A stretch of DNA of 64,000 nt, from positions 174,947,287 through 175,011,286 of the forward strand of contig OY755038.1 in NCBI GenBank assembly GCA_963576565.1, given 5' to 3'. The notes under the pieces were generated by a model. It worked only from the letters and a program-made list of their open reading frames with translations, did no database searches and had not been told where the DNA came from. This DNA comes from Aspidapion aeneum (taxonomy: Eukaryota > Arthropoda > Insecta > Coleoptera > Brentidae). The position numbers and the translations under genes are program-made. Position 1 is the first letter of the stretch, and each line of letters opens with the position of its first letter. Of this stretch, positions 11,060 through 23,001 are shown one piece after another.

Positions 11060-11482
11060 AACGCATTTTTATCAATTAAAGCATTTTATATTTATGTGAA
11101 TCGCAACCAATGTATTAACAATTATTAGGATTGAAATATATTATTTAAAAAAATACAGCACCCTTAGTAGCAGCCAGTAGCAAAAAATATTTATGCTACT
11201 TTTGTCAATTCATTGGACTAATATTTAGGATACATGCCAGACCCTGCAAATCTTTGCAATTTTTTATAACCTTAATAAAAATTAAAAAAAAAATTTGTAA
11301 GCATAATAGTTTTACTTAAATTATTTTAAAAGCGAGACGTCAATTTGTCAAAATTTTATTTAAACAAATAACGTACCGTCGGTCGTTGCGGGTTACTTTA
11401 GCGCACAATGTGAACATTCCTCAGGACTCTTTGTGTAATTTATTTTACTATTGACATATCAGCGTTACAATGATTTTGATAT
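11060..11482. other. No gene recognised
   Basis: AT-rich spacer between two DNA-transposon remnants. Confidence 0.4.
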
Positions 11483-11484
11483 TA

Positions 11485-11762
11485 GGGACTTATTGGAATA
11501 AGACCTGACTTTATTTTAGAGTCGACTTTATTTTGACACATTTACACAGAAAACTAACAGCTGGCCTCTCAAAATTGACATTCCAAAGGCAAATTTAATA
11601 ATAAAGACGCTAACTTTCATTTAATAAATACCCACACTAATAAATCCGGTTTTTAAATACACAAAGGCCGAATTTTGAAGCAAAGCAGCTGCTTTTTATA
11701 TGCAAATATGTCACCATAGGGTCGATGTTTAAATAAGGTCAGGTTTTATTCCAATAAGTGTC
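11485..11762. mobile_element. MITE family 1, copy 2 (diverged)
   Basis: Ends GGGACTTATTGGAATAAGAC and CCAATAAGTGTC, flanked by TA (11483-11484 and 11763-11764). Length and internal inverted blocks match copy 1, but substitutions are many, so this copy is older. Confidence 0.75.
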
Positions 11763-11764
11763 TA

Positions 11765-12290
11765 TTAGCTCAGAGGTGTATTTAACAAGTTACAATACCT
11801 AAGTTGAAGCCAGGTTATATTTAGGCAGAATATTTTTTTCGTAAACTTTGGGCCAATGATGGACCGAAGGGAGGGTTACTTTGGCCCGCATACGTTTCCC
11901 GTAAATAAATCGTATCCTAACAAGCGTGGGCCAAAGTATCCTATAAAATAGCTCAAAAACGGAAAATTGCAAAGTATATTATTAAGCATGGGCCTCACAG
12001 TAGCAAACACGTAAGATAACTAACCAACTACCAGTGCGATGTAGCCTATATACCCATCCATTATTTTAGTATGGAGCTGCGGCGTTCGCTCAAGCGGTTG
12101 CAATGTTGCGGTAACCTTGAACTTTTTCCCAGATTGGGCTAAAGTTGCCCGCCTGGGCTAAATAGTTCAGGCAAGATTCGGGAAAATTTACTTTCTAGAA
12201 GCATTTTATATTACTTTTTGGCAAATGGGCAATTCCCCCTATTTTGATCCCGCTGAATCCGAATATCCCTGTTGCCAACTCAAAATATTG
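11765..12290. other. No gene recognised
   Basis: The segment contains several variants of GGGCCAAAGT/GGGCTAAAGT (near 11850, 11890, 11925 and 12125) but no defined element. No gene. Confidence 0.35.
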
Positions 12291-14450
12291 ACAGGGGCTG
12301 AGATATTCAAGATGGCGGCCAAAATGGCGGCGGAATTTTAAATTGCCGCTGGAAAGCCCAAATTGTCACAGGTGTACATTCAAAAAATATAAAAATATAT
12401 TTGTATAATTAAAAAATAATAACATATAATTTTTTTTAATGGCTGGAAAAACCTCCAAAAACCCCCCCAGACCCCCCAAAATCTGAAAGTTTGAGGTTTT
12501 TTCAAATTTTCTTAAAAACAGCTTCTAAGAGAAAAATATATGATATACTTTATTGTAGACAATAAAATTCCCTTTTCAACATGGTATAACTTAATAAAGT
12601 TAGACTAATAACAAGCTCTCCAGCGGCGTCCGTTTATTGAAGAAATTAAAAAAAGGTAAAAAAATACCTATGTTTTTTCCAAGATTTATTTAATATTTTT
12701 AAAAACTAATATCTACAGAAAACCATGTATTACATTTTGGTATAATCAATAAAATTTCCTTGACGGATAACATGATTAAATCGGTTTTATAAATAAAACT
12801 TCAGGGGCATCCGTAAATTGAATTAATTTTGAAAAAACAGAAAATAAACCATTTTTGTTACAGGTTTTATCTAATTTTCTCAAAAACTAAGCTTAACATG
12901 AAAAAACTTGTTCTACACTTTTTCGTAGACAGGGAAATTCCCTTTTTAAAAATGTAAAACTCGGTGGGGTTTGACTTATAGCAAACTCTCCAGCGACGTC
13001 CGTCAATGGGGGTGATTTCAACAAATCATTAAAAAAAACATGTTTTTCATACGTTTTATTCAATTTTCTTCAAAACCAAGCCCTTTATCAAAAAATGTGT
13101 TTTTTACCTCGTCATAGCCAATAAAATTTCCTTTCAAACGATGTGTAAGAAAGTGGAAGTTATTTTATATTTACCGCTCCAGTGGTGTTCTTAATTTAAA
13201 GAAATTATTTAAGATTAATCCAAACTAATCAATTTTGTGTCTTATTAGCTTTTCGGTGGATAATAAAGAGCGAGGGATAAAAGGTCAAAAGTACAAAAGG
13301 TCGAAAGTACAAAATGTCGAAAAAATAAGGTCGAAAGTACAAAAGGTCGAAAATACAAAAGGTCGAAAATACAAAAGATCGAAAGTACAAAAGATCAAAA
13401 AATAAAAGGTCGAAAGTTCAAAAGGTCGAAAGTACAAAAGGTCGAATGTACAAAAGATCGAAAGTACAAAAGATCGAACGTACGGCCGCGTGTCCACATC
13501 GACTGGATAGGTCAATTCGACTTGATACGGTAAATTTGTATTTTTAATATTTAGTTTTGTCGATTTTTTTCGACCTTTTGTACTTTCGACCTTTTATGGC
13601 CTCGGCGGGGGGCCTGATAATAAAATGTCCTGTTAAACAGTGGGTCACAAAATGTAACCCATAGTATAGAAAACTCTCCAGGGGCGTCCGTGAATTGCAT
13701 AAGTATAAGGAAAAAAAATATCAAACTCTTCCTAACAGGTTGACAGGTTGGTTGTTGATCCCAATGGGTACCTAATTATGATTGCCCCCCCCCCTCAAAC
13801 CGTTGCATAAGATTCACCACTTTATTTTTAGTTCCATATGCATGAAAAAATAACCAAAAACACCTGTGTCAAAGTTACTACTGTTACTTTCTGCACAAAA
13901 ATATTGCTTAGGGGGGGCCATGGCCCCTATGCCCCCTCCCCTTATAACCACCGGTGTTTTTTTGCTTTAAAGAACTTATTTAGATAACTCAAAATATCTA
14001 ATCTTATCAAAAAATAGTTTATTTTAATTTGGAAACATTTTATTTTAGTAGGTATAAATTACGAACCTTTTTGAAGTATTTATCATAACATAAACCTCAC
14101 TTTGTAATATATCATTTAAAAAGAAATTGTCTTATCCTCAATAAAGAATAAAGGCACATTTTTTTCGGAAAATCTTAGTTAAGAAAAGATATTTAAATAT
14201 GCAAGAGAAACTGATTATTTCAGTTATTTTTGAAAATAAGTTTATATTAGTACGCCCCCAAAGCCTTAAATATGGCAACAACCCGACATTTTAGTAAAGT
14301 TTTTAAAAGAAAATGTTATGTTCTACAATAAAGTATACTACATATTTTTTTCCTAAAAACTATATAATATAAGATATATAATCTGCTCCCAGAAAACAGC
14401 CTGAGCCCTGGATTTTTTTAAATTTGAAGGAAGTTCACGAGGTATAAAGT
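12290..14450 (+). repeat. Fold-back-type repeat block related to the 42-kb palindrome
   Basis: Degenerate units of about 150-200 bases share CTCTCCAGCGGCGTCCG, then a GTTTTA-C-ATTTTCTCAAAAACTAAG-like segment, then TTGTAGACAATAAAATTCCC. Units are clear near 12440, 12615, 12800, 12985, 13130 and 13670. The same units form both arms of the palindrome at 42072-44832. Here they are mostly in one orientation. A minisatellite lies at 13280-13600. No coding sequence. Confidence 0.7.
13280..13600 (+). repeat. 16-bp minisatellite (AAAAGGTCGAAAGTAC) with a short inverted tail
   Basis: About a dozen imperfect copies of AAAAGGTCGAAAGTAC occupy about 13280-13490. The inverted form, GACCTTTTGTACTTTCGACC, lies at about 13570-13595. 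It occupies the same place in this block as the AAAATAGCGATGTAAC minisatellite in the 42-kb palindrome. Confidence 0.85.
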
Positions 14451-14864
14451 CTTAACGGTCTATCTGTCTCCGTCGCGACGTCAAAATTAGCCTCAAAACC
14501 GAGGCAACCCTGACCGAAGCTGCAAATTGACAGTTGGTCTCTCCTCAGTAAACACCATATTTCATATTTCTTTTTCAGTTACCCACATCATCATTTCAGC
14601 TCCTTCCATTTTATGGTTATGCTCGGCCTAGCCTAATGAGGCAGAAACGCGTCCCCGTAGCTACCTTTACCTCTGAGGTCTTGCCCGTGAAACTTTTTGT
14701 TAAAATTAATTTGCTGATAGGTATTTTATACGATTTTTTTGTACCTGTTTTAAAATAACGACTTTAACTAATTATTTTGTCCACTTTCGCAAGTGTGACT
14801 AAACAATAGGTTATGATTATAGAAGAACTGGACATTTATCTATACTTTTGCAATAATTAGCTTG

Positions 14865-17198
14865 TCTAACGAACTGTCACGATCAGCTGTTTTTCGATCC
14901 AAGATGGTCGCCATGGGACAAACAAAGCGTTTTCCCATAAGCCGCAATGTTAACAAAAACGTAATTTTTAAAAAAAGTGAAACGATTTAACTTACAACAA
15001 AGATGCTGTTTTAAGTATTGAACCTTTGTACACATGGGAAAAATGCGTTTTTCTTAAAAAAAATCAATTGAAGCCAGTAAATCTCAAATAAATGGAACCA
15101 TGTTTTGTTCATAAGTCAGGTTATAAAAAATAAATATTCGAAAGTTTTTTGTCAGGTTTGTTTTGGATAAATGAGTAACTGCCATTTTGGCAACATTTTC
15201 TATTGGGATCTTTTTTTGTGCTTGAGTGGGCCTTTTGCAGAAGTGTAACATAGAATTGTGTTAAACTGTAAGAAATATTTCAATATGATTTTTTTACTAT
15301 TCTAGGCAAGCAACTTTCAAAACTAGAATACAGCAATGATCATGACTGGGTCTCTCCTGAATGGATTATTGTTTCAAAACGGTTGAAAAATTTTAAAAAT
15401 GATGGTTGAAAAAAGGGTCCCGAGAAGAAAGAAAAGGAAAACAATTTGAGGTTAAAGTGTGAATAATGAGCTGAACCAAATTTGTACACCATCCTACAGA
15501 ACCTTAAATAAACTTTTGGTAGTGTAGCGTCCTGTATAGTGTCGAGTGAAGTCCTGTATCATCAAAGTTTCTTTTTCTTTAATAAATATTTATTTTACAG
15601 ACCTTAAAACAGTTTAGAATAAACTGGTGAGTTTGACAGTCTCCCTAACTCAAACCTCTTTTTATCTTAAACTATTTTGGTGCAAATTTTCCTTTATTTC
15701 CATGCTTTTTGACACCTAAAACTTGTACACCGTAAAATTTGTATAGTATCTGACTGGACCTACTACAAGTCCTGTTGTGAAATTTCTCCGGTAATGTACT
15801 GAGCTTATTACCAAAAAAAATTTTTTTGGCATCATTAATAATAGATGGATAAAAAAGTAATCTTTGTTGACTTTGATGACCACAAGAAAAACAAATAAGT
15901 TCTCTCAGATATTTTTTTCAATTTCTCTCAAAAAAATTTGGGTTCTAATACTTCTAATGGGTCATATGCTGTTACGCCCAATTGTAGAGTAGAGTATATG
16001 TTTATTTGCATAAACTTTTAGATACATAATTGAGCAAATATTGTTACAAATAAACAGTAATAAAAGTAATAGTAACAGTAGTAATACAACAGCGAATATT
16101 GTACTGTTGTAAAATTTGAACAGTACTTACTGTTGTGAGCTGATGAATTTGACCGTACTTAAGCCCTATGTATTATAGTTCATGGAAAATCATATGGTGA
16201 TGTATGGTGTGTGAGGCCAATGACAAGAAAAAACTGTATTTTAATTTTGCAAGTTTTTTTTTTATATAATGTTTACTTATATTTTTTTAAATAAACATAT
16301 TTTGTAAAGTACTTATTAGAAGTTTGCTTGACCAACCTTGGTTGGAACTTATATGTGCATATTGATCTGTTGGACTGACCTACCTATAAGTTGTGCCTCT
16401 TTTTCATTTTACTACTGGAGGGTTAAAACAATTAAACCACGGATCACCTTTGTTAAGGTGATCCGTGATTAAACTTTGTCTAAACCTAAAAATCATAGTG
16501 AAATATTTTTCACAGTTTAATGCTATAGAAGGCCTATTACTTAGCAAAAGGTTTAGTCAAGTACAACAAAAGATCCTAATAGAAAACCTGAATCTGATGA
16601 GAAAAGTTTAGTCTATTTCAATTTCGTCTCTGTTAAGTGAGCCTTGAAGTGAGCTCTTTGAATAGAACTACTTTCCCCTACCTTGGGCTGATAGTTCATT
16701 GATTCATTGGTCAAAAAACTTCAGAAACCTTTGGGGGGCCCTAGAGGTCTCATGATGTACTTTATGCTATTTTTCTGTTTACTCATGAAATATATGGAAA
16801 ATATCTAAAAAAATATGTGGTTTGGGGGGTCCGGCCCCCTAGCCCCCCGCCCCCTTGGTGCGCCCATGTAGTAATTCAAAATAAGTGAAAAAACTAGAAA
16901 AAGAGTTTAAAAAAGAACAAAATAAACAAAAACATAACCTACTTTTTTGAAGAAAACATGGTCCCTTTTATTTCAGATTTTCTCGCTTTAGTTTAATATT
17001 TTTAAGAAAAACGCATTTTTCCCATATGCACAAAGGATCTATTCTTAAAACTGATTAATTTTTGAGACTAAAGCTCTTGTCGTTTTTGTAAAATTTACGT
17101 TTTTGTTAACATTACGGCTTATGGGAAATCGGTTTGTTTGTCCCATGGAAGACATCTTGGATTTGATCATATGTTTTGTTAGACAGCCCTATTAAAAC
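14865..17198. mobile_element. 2.3-kb element with about 270-bp inverted terminal repeats
   Basis: The left arm (about 14865-15130) and right arm (about 16925-17198) are inverted repeats with clear long matches, such as CATGGGACAAACAAA, CCCATAAGCCG, AATGTTAACAAAAACGTAA and ATGGGAAAAATGCGTTTTTC. The interior (about 1.8 kb) has no recognisable gene. Repeat units of the block at 12.3-14.4 kb reappear just outside the right arm (17225-17330), so the element probably inserted into that block. Confidence 0.75.
16438..16467. repeat. Perfect 13-bp hairpin
   Basis: CACGGATCACCTT, a four-base loop (TGTT), then AAGGTGATCCGTG. The stem is perfect. No neighbouring gene explains it. Confidence 0.9.
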
Positions 17199-17224
17199 TA
17201 TTATTTAACCTTAGTTTTTCGATT

Positions 17225-17720
17225 ATTGCCCACAAGAGTCCGCAGTGTGCGACGTCCGTATATGGGGGTCATTTAAAAAATACATTTTTGTCACATGTTT
17301 TACTCGATTTTTTTTCCAATAATAAAAAAACGCATCTTTGAAAACTAATTTTTAAATATATTTTACATCAAGTATTAAAAACTTTGTTTTATTAAAATAC
17401 GATTAAAAAAATACAATTTGTTTTTAAATATGCTTTTTCGCCATATTGAATCCGCCATATTTAAACAAGGCATTTACTACAATGACAATAAGTCAATGCC
17501 TGATCTAATAGGTATGTTGAACCAACTGAAGTTACTTCCAAAAAGTTCTTGTAGTTTTCATTAAAGGCAGTTGCCCACGGCAAGCCTTGCTATAACTATG
17601 ATTATAGGGTGGCTCATGTAAAGCTATATACCTGTAATATGTAAAAGATAATAGCGACGCTCCCGGTACTGTAAGATATATTATAGCCAGGGCATACAAC
17701 TCAATAATTATAGCCAATGA
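17225..17720 (+). repeat. Continuation of the fold-back-type repeat block; otherwise non-coding
   Basis: 17225-17330 carries a partial unit (GACGTCCGTATATGGGGGTC and the following T-rich segment). The part at 17370-17500 (ATTGAATCCGCCATA with flanks) resembles 40080-40250 in the same orientation. No gene. Confidence 0.5.

Positions 17721-17721
<1 letters not shown>

Positions 17722-17768
<47 letters not shown>
17722..17768. repeat. (TA)n microsatellite
   Basis: About 23 uninterrupted TA dinucleotides. Confidence 0.95.
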
Positions 17769-17769
<1 letters not shown>

Positions 17770-17819
17770 CTGGATAGGCCTTTACATAAATACAAAGTGA
17801 GGCAAAAATATTGATATTG

Positions 17820-18290
17820 TTTGTAGAGCTGCGCAGGGGGTGCAACTTTTCCTTTTTTACTTTTACTCTCCGATGATATTCTGTGGTTTTGAAAGTTCGC
17901 GGACGTTTGAGTTTTAATCTATAACTGGATATATACTGCGATTAGGTAGTAACAAAACTTTGAAATAATCAAAGCTACTTACTTCAAAAAATAAACTGGC
18001 TTTTCACTCCTATAAAAACTCGTTTTTACAAGCAACACATCGTGTTCCCATTTTTTATTTTTGTTCAACAAGAGCAATTTCAAAAATATACTAACAACAT
18101 TGTCAAACACTTTAATGATAAATCACAAATAGGCCAGTAGAATAACCATATTTTAAGGTAAAAAAAAGAAAATTATTAACAAGACTTGAAGCATTGGAAA
18201 TTGAAGAGCGGTAAAAAAAAATAAATGCGTGAGCAGGGGCGTTGCGGGTTAAGTTTATGGGGGTAAAAAATGACAGGGAATCGTAATATT
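17820..18290 (+). repeat. Dispersed repeat, inverted relative to 39535-39800
   Basis: Shared blocks include GTGCAACTTT, GATATTCTGTGGT, GAAGCATTGGAAATTGAAGA and GAGCAGGGGCGTTGCGGGTT. Each is found as its reverse complement at 39535-39800. The two copies lie on either side of the LTR retrotransposon. No coding sequence. Confidence 0.7.
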
Positions 18291-18661
18291 GCGATTTCCG
18301 ACGTCGGGGAAAAAAGTAACAAATAAAAAAAGAAAATAAAAATAATTAAGATTATTTATTTACAAACATGCCATAAAATGAAAAAAAAAACAAATTCTAC
18401 AATATTTTTTTATTTCATTTTGAATAACCGTTTTTCTGGCAGCACAGCGTGCGGAAAACGTCAAATTTTTGTATGGATTTTAATTTAAAACGTGTGATTT
18501 TTCCGAACAGGTGTTTTTCAGCATGCCAAGCAGTACAGTAAAAACTAGACACAAACACGCATTTTAAGTAAAAACAAAACAAAAGCAAATAAGAACCTTA
18601 TAATTGAAAATTAATCACTTGGTATGTCTATCTCTAATTTTATTTAACAACACAACACTCT

Positions 18662-19083
18662 TATAGAGCATACATTCAGATTCAAGCGTCACTTGGAACC
18701 AATCTAACTGCAACTAAGTGGGGCTGAATAGAAGTGAAGAAATAATTCAAAAATACTTATGCCTCGCTTTACTCAAGACCCAGTAATTCCTGAAGATTTA
18801 GTGAAATCAATATCTGGCAGCTGCGTAAGCAATTGTGAGAGTCGATGCGGAGCCGAAAACATTGCGATGCACAGATTTATGTACAAATTGTCATGATTAA
18901 GACGTTGAAAATATTTCTGAAGATTTTTATAAAGCTGATATCTCAAATGAACGGCAAGAACTTTGTCCAAATTCAAAAACTCAGTTACCCGAGGAGTTAA
19001 GTTATATAGAAGAAAATTTTGAAGATACACAAGCCCAGTGTGACCGAGATTTAGACCACGGAGAAAAAGAAGAAGAAGCTTAG
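18662..19083 (+). pseudogene. Broken CXC-like cysteine-rich protein gene (C-terminal part)
   Basis: Three consecutive plus-strand frames resemble the C-terminal part of a multicopy insect protein family that I know only as uncharacterised CXC-like proteins. First comes IQIQASLGTNLTATKWG, closed by a TGA where Trp would be expected. Next is VIPEDLVKSISGSC followed by a Cys-rich stretch (SNCESRCG). After a frame change comes CTDLCTNCHD, a stop, and an acidic tail ending at 19083. The frame is broken at least three times, so this is a pseudogene. The start is not defined. I infer the family from the Cys pattern and the preceding Trp-rich segment. Function is unknown to me. Confidence 0.6.
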
Positions 19084-19109
19084 ATTTTACCAAAAAGACC
19101 AAGACTAGT

Positions 19110-21520
19110 TTAGTATTATTTAGTTACATAATATTATATTTTTTCCGTATACTTTTCACCATTTCTAAATGTAACGTGGCGAGCAGATATACTAATGATA
19201 TAAAGCTGACTTCTGCTAAGCACAATTAGGTGCAAATTTGTTTGAACTACCTAATTAAGATCTCAAATGGAACTGGTAGACAACAAAAGTGGATACGGAA
19301 CGACAACTGCAGAAGTATCTCAGGAACGTTGATTCTTTCTTGGCTGGATCACCTTATTAGTAAACTAAATATATCACTTACCAAATAAATCATCTTTCAT
19401 TTATTTTCTCGTACATGTATTGTATGTAAAGTTTTTTTTCTTGAATTATTTTGTTCTTTTTTAAAATTTTATTTATGAAATGTAGAAATGTTTAAGTTTA
19501 CTATTTTGAACAATAAGAAAATATAAAAATTATCTTTTTAAAGATAAGGTTTTTATTTTAGAGTCATTTAGAATTATTTATTTACTTTTATAGTTTCAGA
19601 TGCTAAATTAAAATTTTCCAAGTTTTACCAAGCTAAGTTGTAAATTGCAACTATAATAAATGAAGAAAACTAATTAATACCCAAAGTTAGCTAAAGAGAC
19701 TTCTTGACACAACTTAACTTGGTTTTTATGTTGGTTTATAGCCTTAATTCTTTCCTGTTCTTGTTTTAATAAAAAGAGATTGTTTCTGGTTTACACAAGG
19801 TTTATATTTTATTTTAAAAAATGATGAATTTCATTACAATTTCAAAGGTTACAAATGATTTTGTAAACGATGCAATAATCGTATTACATTAAATTTTAGG
19901 AGTTATACATTGATTTACAAAGAATATATTATTTAGTTAATTTTACATAAATTTGATAGTTATTGTTAATTACAACTTTGAAAATTTACATTATTCTGTA
20001 TGCATTTAATTTCTCTAAATTAAAATCTGATTATCAATTAAAAACAAAAATATTTTTCTTTGAACTTTGATAAATCTGTAATGAACTCGACAGATTTTAA
20101 AAACAAAAGTAAAGGTTTTCTTTTAAATAAACAAAAGAAAACCTTTCATGTATAAGTTCATTAAGGAAATATACAAAGTTGTTACAAAGCATTTCTTTGC
20201 CGGAAGAAAAACTTACATTAAAAAATGGGAGTGAAACTCTCGCGACGCGAAAATGTGACTTTCTAACCAAAACTCACTTCTGTCGTGTCAAAATCGAAAC
20301 TGCCCTTTGATTTTTCGTATTCCAAAAAATAAACTTTTTTCCCACCCTTCTATAAAATGAGCCTTAAATAAATAGGCTTGGCTTACACAAAAGGGGCGAG
20401 TACCATTGACCCTAGATCAGCAAGATGTCCTAAACCAATCAAAATGGAGAGGCTTATATCAAAATTGGGATCTGTACATCTTTACTTAAAATGGTACTAG
20501 AAAGGGATAGAAAATGAACTTATCCTAAAAATTTTACAAGAGAAGGATAGAAAAACCAAAAGTCACCCAATCATACCCTCTAAAGGAAAGAATCTTAAAC
20601 GAATGGCCAAACAAAATTTACTTAATTACAAAAGAAAATTGCCTTGCCAATTAAAATATATTTTGAAAATGCCTTTATATCTAGACCTTTGAGATCTAAA
20701 AATGGATTGGCTTTGTCAAAATTTTGCTAGAAAAAAAACTTAATTTGACTTGCAAAGAAAATAAACCAGAAAATTATTTTTTAAAGACTTCCTTAGACTA
20801 AAAAAACGACGTTGAACCTATATTATAAAACATATTAAATCTAGACGGCAACCGTTCCTAATTTCCATAAAGTACAAAGTTGCAGATTTCTTTTAATTTT
20901 GCACACTTAGTTCCCGTATTGCGATGGAACTAATTAACATTATCAAAAGACAAATGCTACTCTATATTATAAATGAACAAGTTTTTCCACACAAAAAGAA
21001 AAATGTAGTTACACATTCTGATCATATGGAAGATACATTTTTCGCCGTCGACAGTAGCTAGATTAAAAATAGATTAATTTTCTCCATATAATTCAGCATG
21101 GTCAGTGACTTCAAGGAAGAAGGTAGATACGCATTTGTGCTAATTAGTTAAAACCCTTAAAAATTTCGTACGTTTTAATGGTGCAAACCGTAATCTGATT
21201 ATTTGACAGTTTAAACAATACAATACATTTGAACATAGCTGTATCTTAGGAGAATACAACATGTGCTTTATGTCGAAGTTTTAAAAAGGATTGCCGATTC
21301 TCACGGAACCTTATTTTTATTACCAAACAATTTATTTAAGAAAACAGATTTTTGGAAACGGGCGGACAAGCACCATAAATTTTTAATAGAAGTTTTACGA
21401 TTATATCCTTGTTAAAACACCCCACATGTTCTATTGCCTCTATAGTCTTGTAAAACCAAACCGACGGGAAAAAAACACTATTAGAATAAGAAAACGATTT
21501 AGTTCTGCAAAATTCACTAA
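19110..21520. other. No gene recognised (2.4 kb)
   Basis: AT-rich DNA without conserved frames. The one clear structure is the hairpin at 20111-20146. Confidence 0.45.
20111..20146. repeat. Perfect 14-bp hairpin
   Basis: AAAGGTTTTCTTTT, an 8-base loop, then AAAAGAAAACCTTT. No adjacent gene. Confidence 0.85.
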
Positions 21521-21524
21521 ATGA

Positions 21525-22610
21525 AATCTGCTACATAAAACGTTTATTTGACTAGCTATAAAAGTATGATAAATACAAGAGTTTCATAATTTTTTACGCA
21601 GTTTAGGAATTTTAGGGTCGTAGTATCAAAATAAAAAAACTAAATGTCAAAATTTGACAGGATGATGGTTTTTTTAAATTGAACACCCTATACTATGTTG
21701 GATATTAGTAGACCTATTCTTCGTGATTTCAAAAATATTAAATATAATTTGGGATCATTTCGTTTTTTAGTTTAGGCGATATATGCGTTTAAAAGTTTAA
21801 AAAAGTTAAGTTTCAGCAGAGACATTTCATCAGTTTTTCTTTTCAGCCATGAAAAAGACAATTGGATTGATGCAAAAAGTGATGCTGTTGCTTTTATTCA
21901 TATTTACCATATGTGGTGATTCTGCGCAGTAAAGTGTAGCGCCGCAACCCAGTAAAAGCAAAAAATAATACAATTTTTTTAGAAAAAAATAAATATCTAA
22001 TACTTTATTGATAATTTTTTACAAAGCCTCCTTGATTATTAATAAAATTTTGAATATTTCTTATAAATTTTCTATGAATAGCTTGATTGATAGAGTGCGC
22101 AGAATTTCCATTGTTCTATTTTCTATTGTAGAATTTGAACAGCCTGGAAACACTTCAAATTTTACAAGTATTTATTTTTTTCTAAACAAAATTATATTAT
22201 TTTATGTTTTTACTGGCTTGCGGCGGGCGCAACACATTACTGCGCACAATTACCACGGATGGTAAACATTAATTAATTATATACCTTACAAAGGCATCAG
22301 CATCAGTTTTTGTGTCAATGCGATTGTCTTTTTCATGGCTGCCTTGATGTTTTAAAGAGTATCAATTAAATTTTGAAAACTTCTAAACGCATATATCTCT
22401 AAAACTAATAAACGAAAAAAGGTCTATAAAAATCTAAAATAATATATAGGGTGTTCAATTTTAAAAAACCATCGACCTGTCAAAATTTGACATAAACAAA
22501 AAAAGATTTACATTCTGACCCTAAGATTCTTAAACTTAAAAAATTATGAAATTTTTGTATTTATCATATTTTGATATCTATTCAAATAAACGTTTTAGAT
22601 ATGGTGTAAA
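21525..22610. mobile_element. Long-inverted-repeat element, about 1.08 kb
   Basis: Arms of about 400 bases (21525-21930 and 22215-22610) are inverted repeats. Examples are AAAACGTTTATTTGA, ATAGGGTGTTCAATTT (inverted near 21695), GTCAAAATTTGACA and GCCATGAAAAAGACAATTG. The centre is AT-rich and encodes nothing I recognise. It fits a fold-back or MITE-type element. No convincing target duplication was found. Confidence 0.75.
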
Positions 22611-22997
22611 ATTATACGGGAAAACCCTGTACATATATCAGTAGCTTAACTAGGGGGTGACAGGGTGTTTCGCTTTAGGCGACACTTTTGGGGGCGATAA
22701 AAGAAAGAAACTAAAAATAATAGAGAGATAAAAAAAATTATTAGAAAAAATTTAATTTTTGCCAAAATGTATATATGTACATACATTAATCTTTCAACAG
22801 CAAGGTTGGTGCCTAATTGTAAAGTGCCGACTATCATTTTTTTTATTTTGCCAAAAAGTATATCTCAATGTCAAAAACTGAGTACCAGCAGAACTAGACA
22901 CGATGATTTTCTGAGGGAGAAATATCATTTAGAAAAAAGTGTTTTTAAGCGACAAAAACAAATATCTTAGAAACTTCTTAATTTTTTTGTTTGTGAA
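22611..22997. other. No gene recognised
   Basis: Spacer with a CAGTAGCTTAACTAGGGGGT segment near 22640 that resembles the end of a hAT-type MITE, but I found no matching partner. Confidence 0.35.
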
Positions 22998-23001
22998 ATA
23001 T

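Noticed and set aside
13285..13515. Minus-strand frame of Phe/Leu/Thr/Asp repeats (similarly 43363-43746)
   Set aside because: Direct translations of the 16-bp minisatellites. Repetitive, with no protein signature.
13280..13600. CRISPR-like array
   Set aside because: Units are contiguous with no unique spacers, and the setting is eukaryotic transposon DNA. It is a minisatellite.
20111..20146. Hairpin followed by T-rich DNA as a bacterial-type terminator
   Set aside because: No gene ends nearby and the window is clearly eukaryotic.
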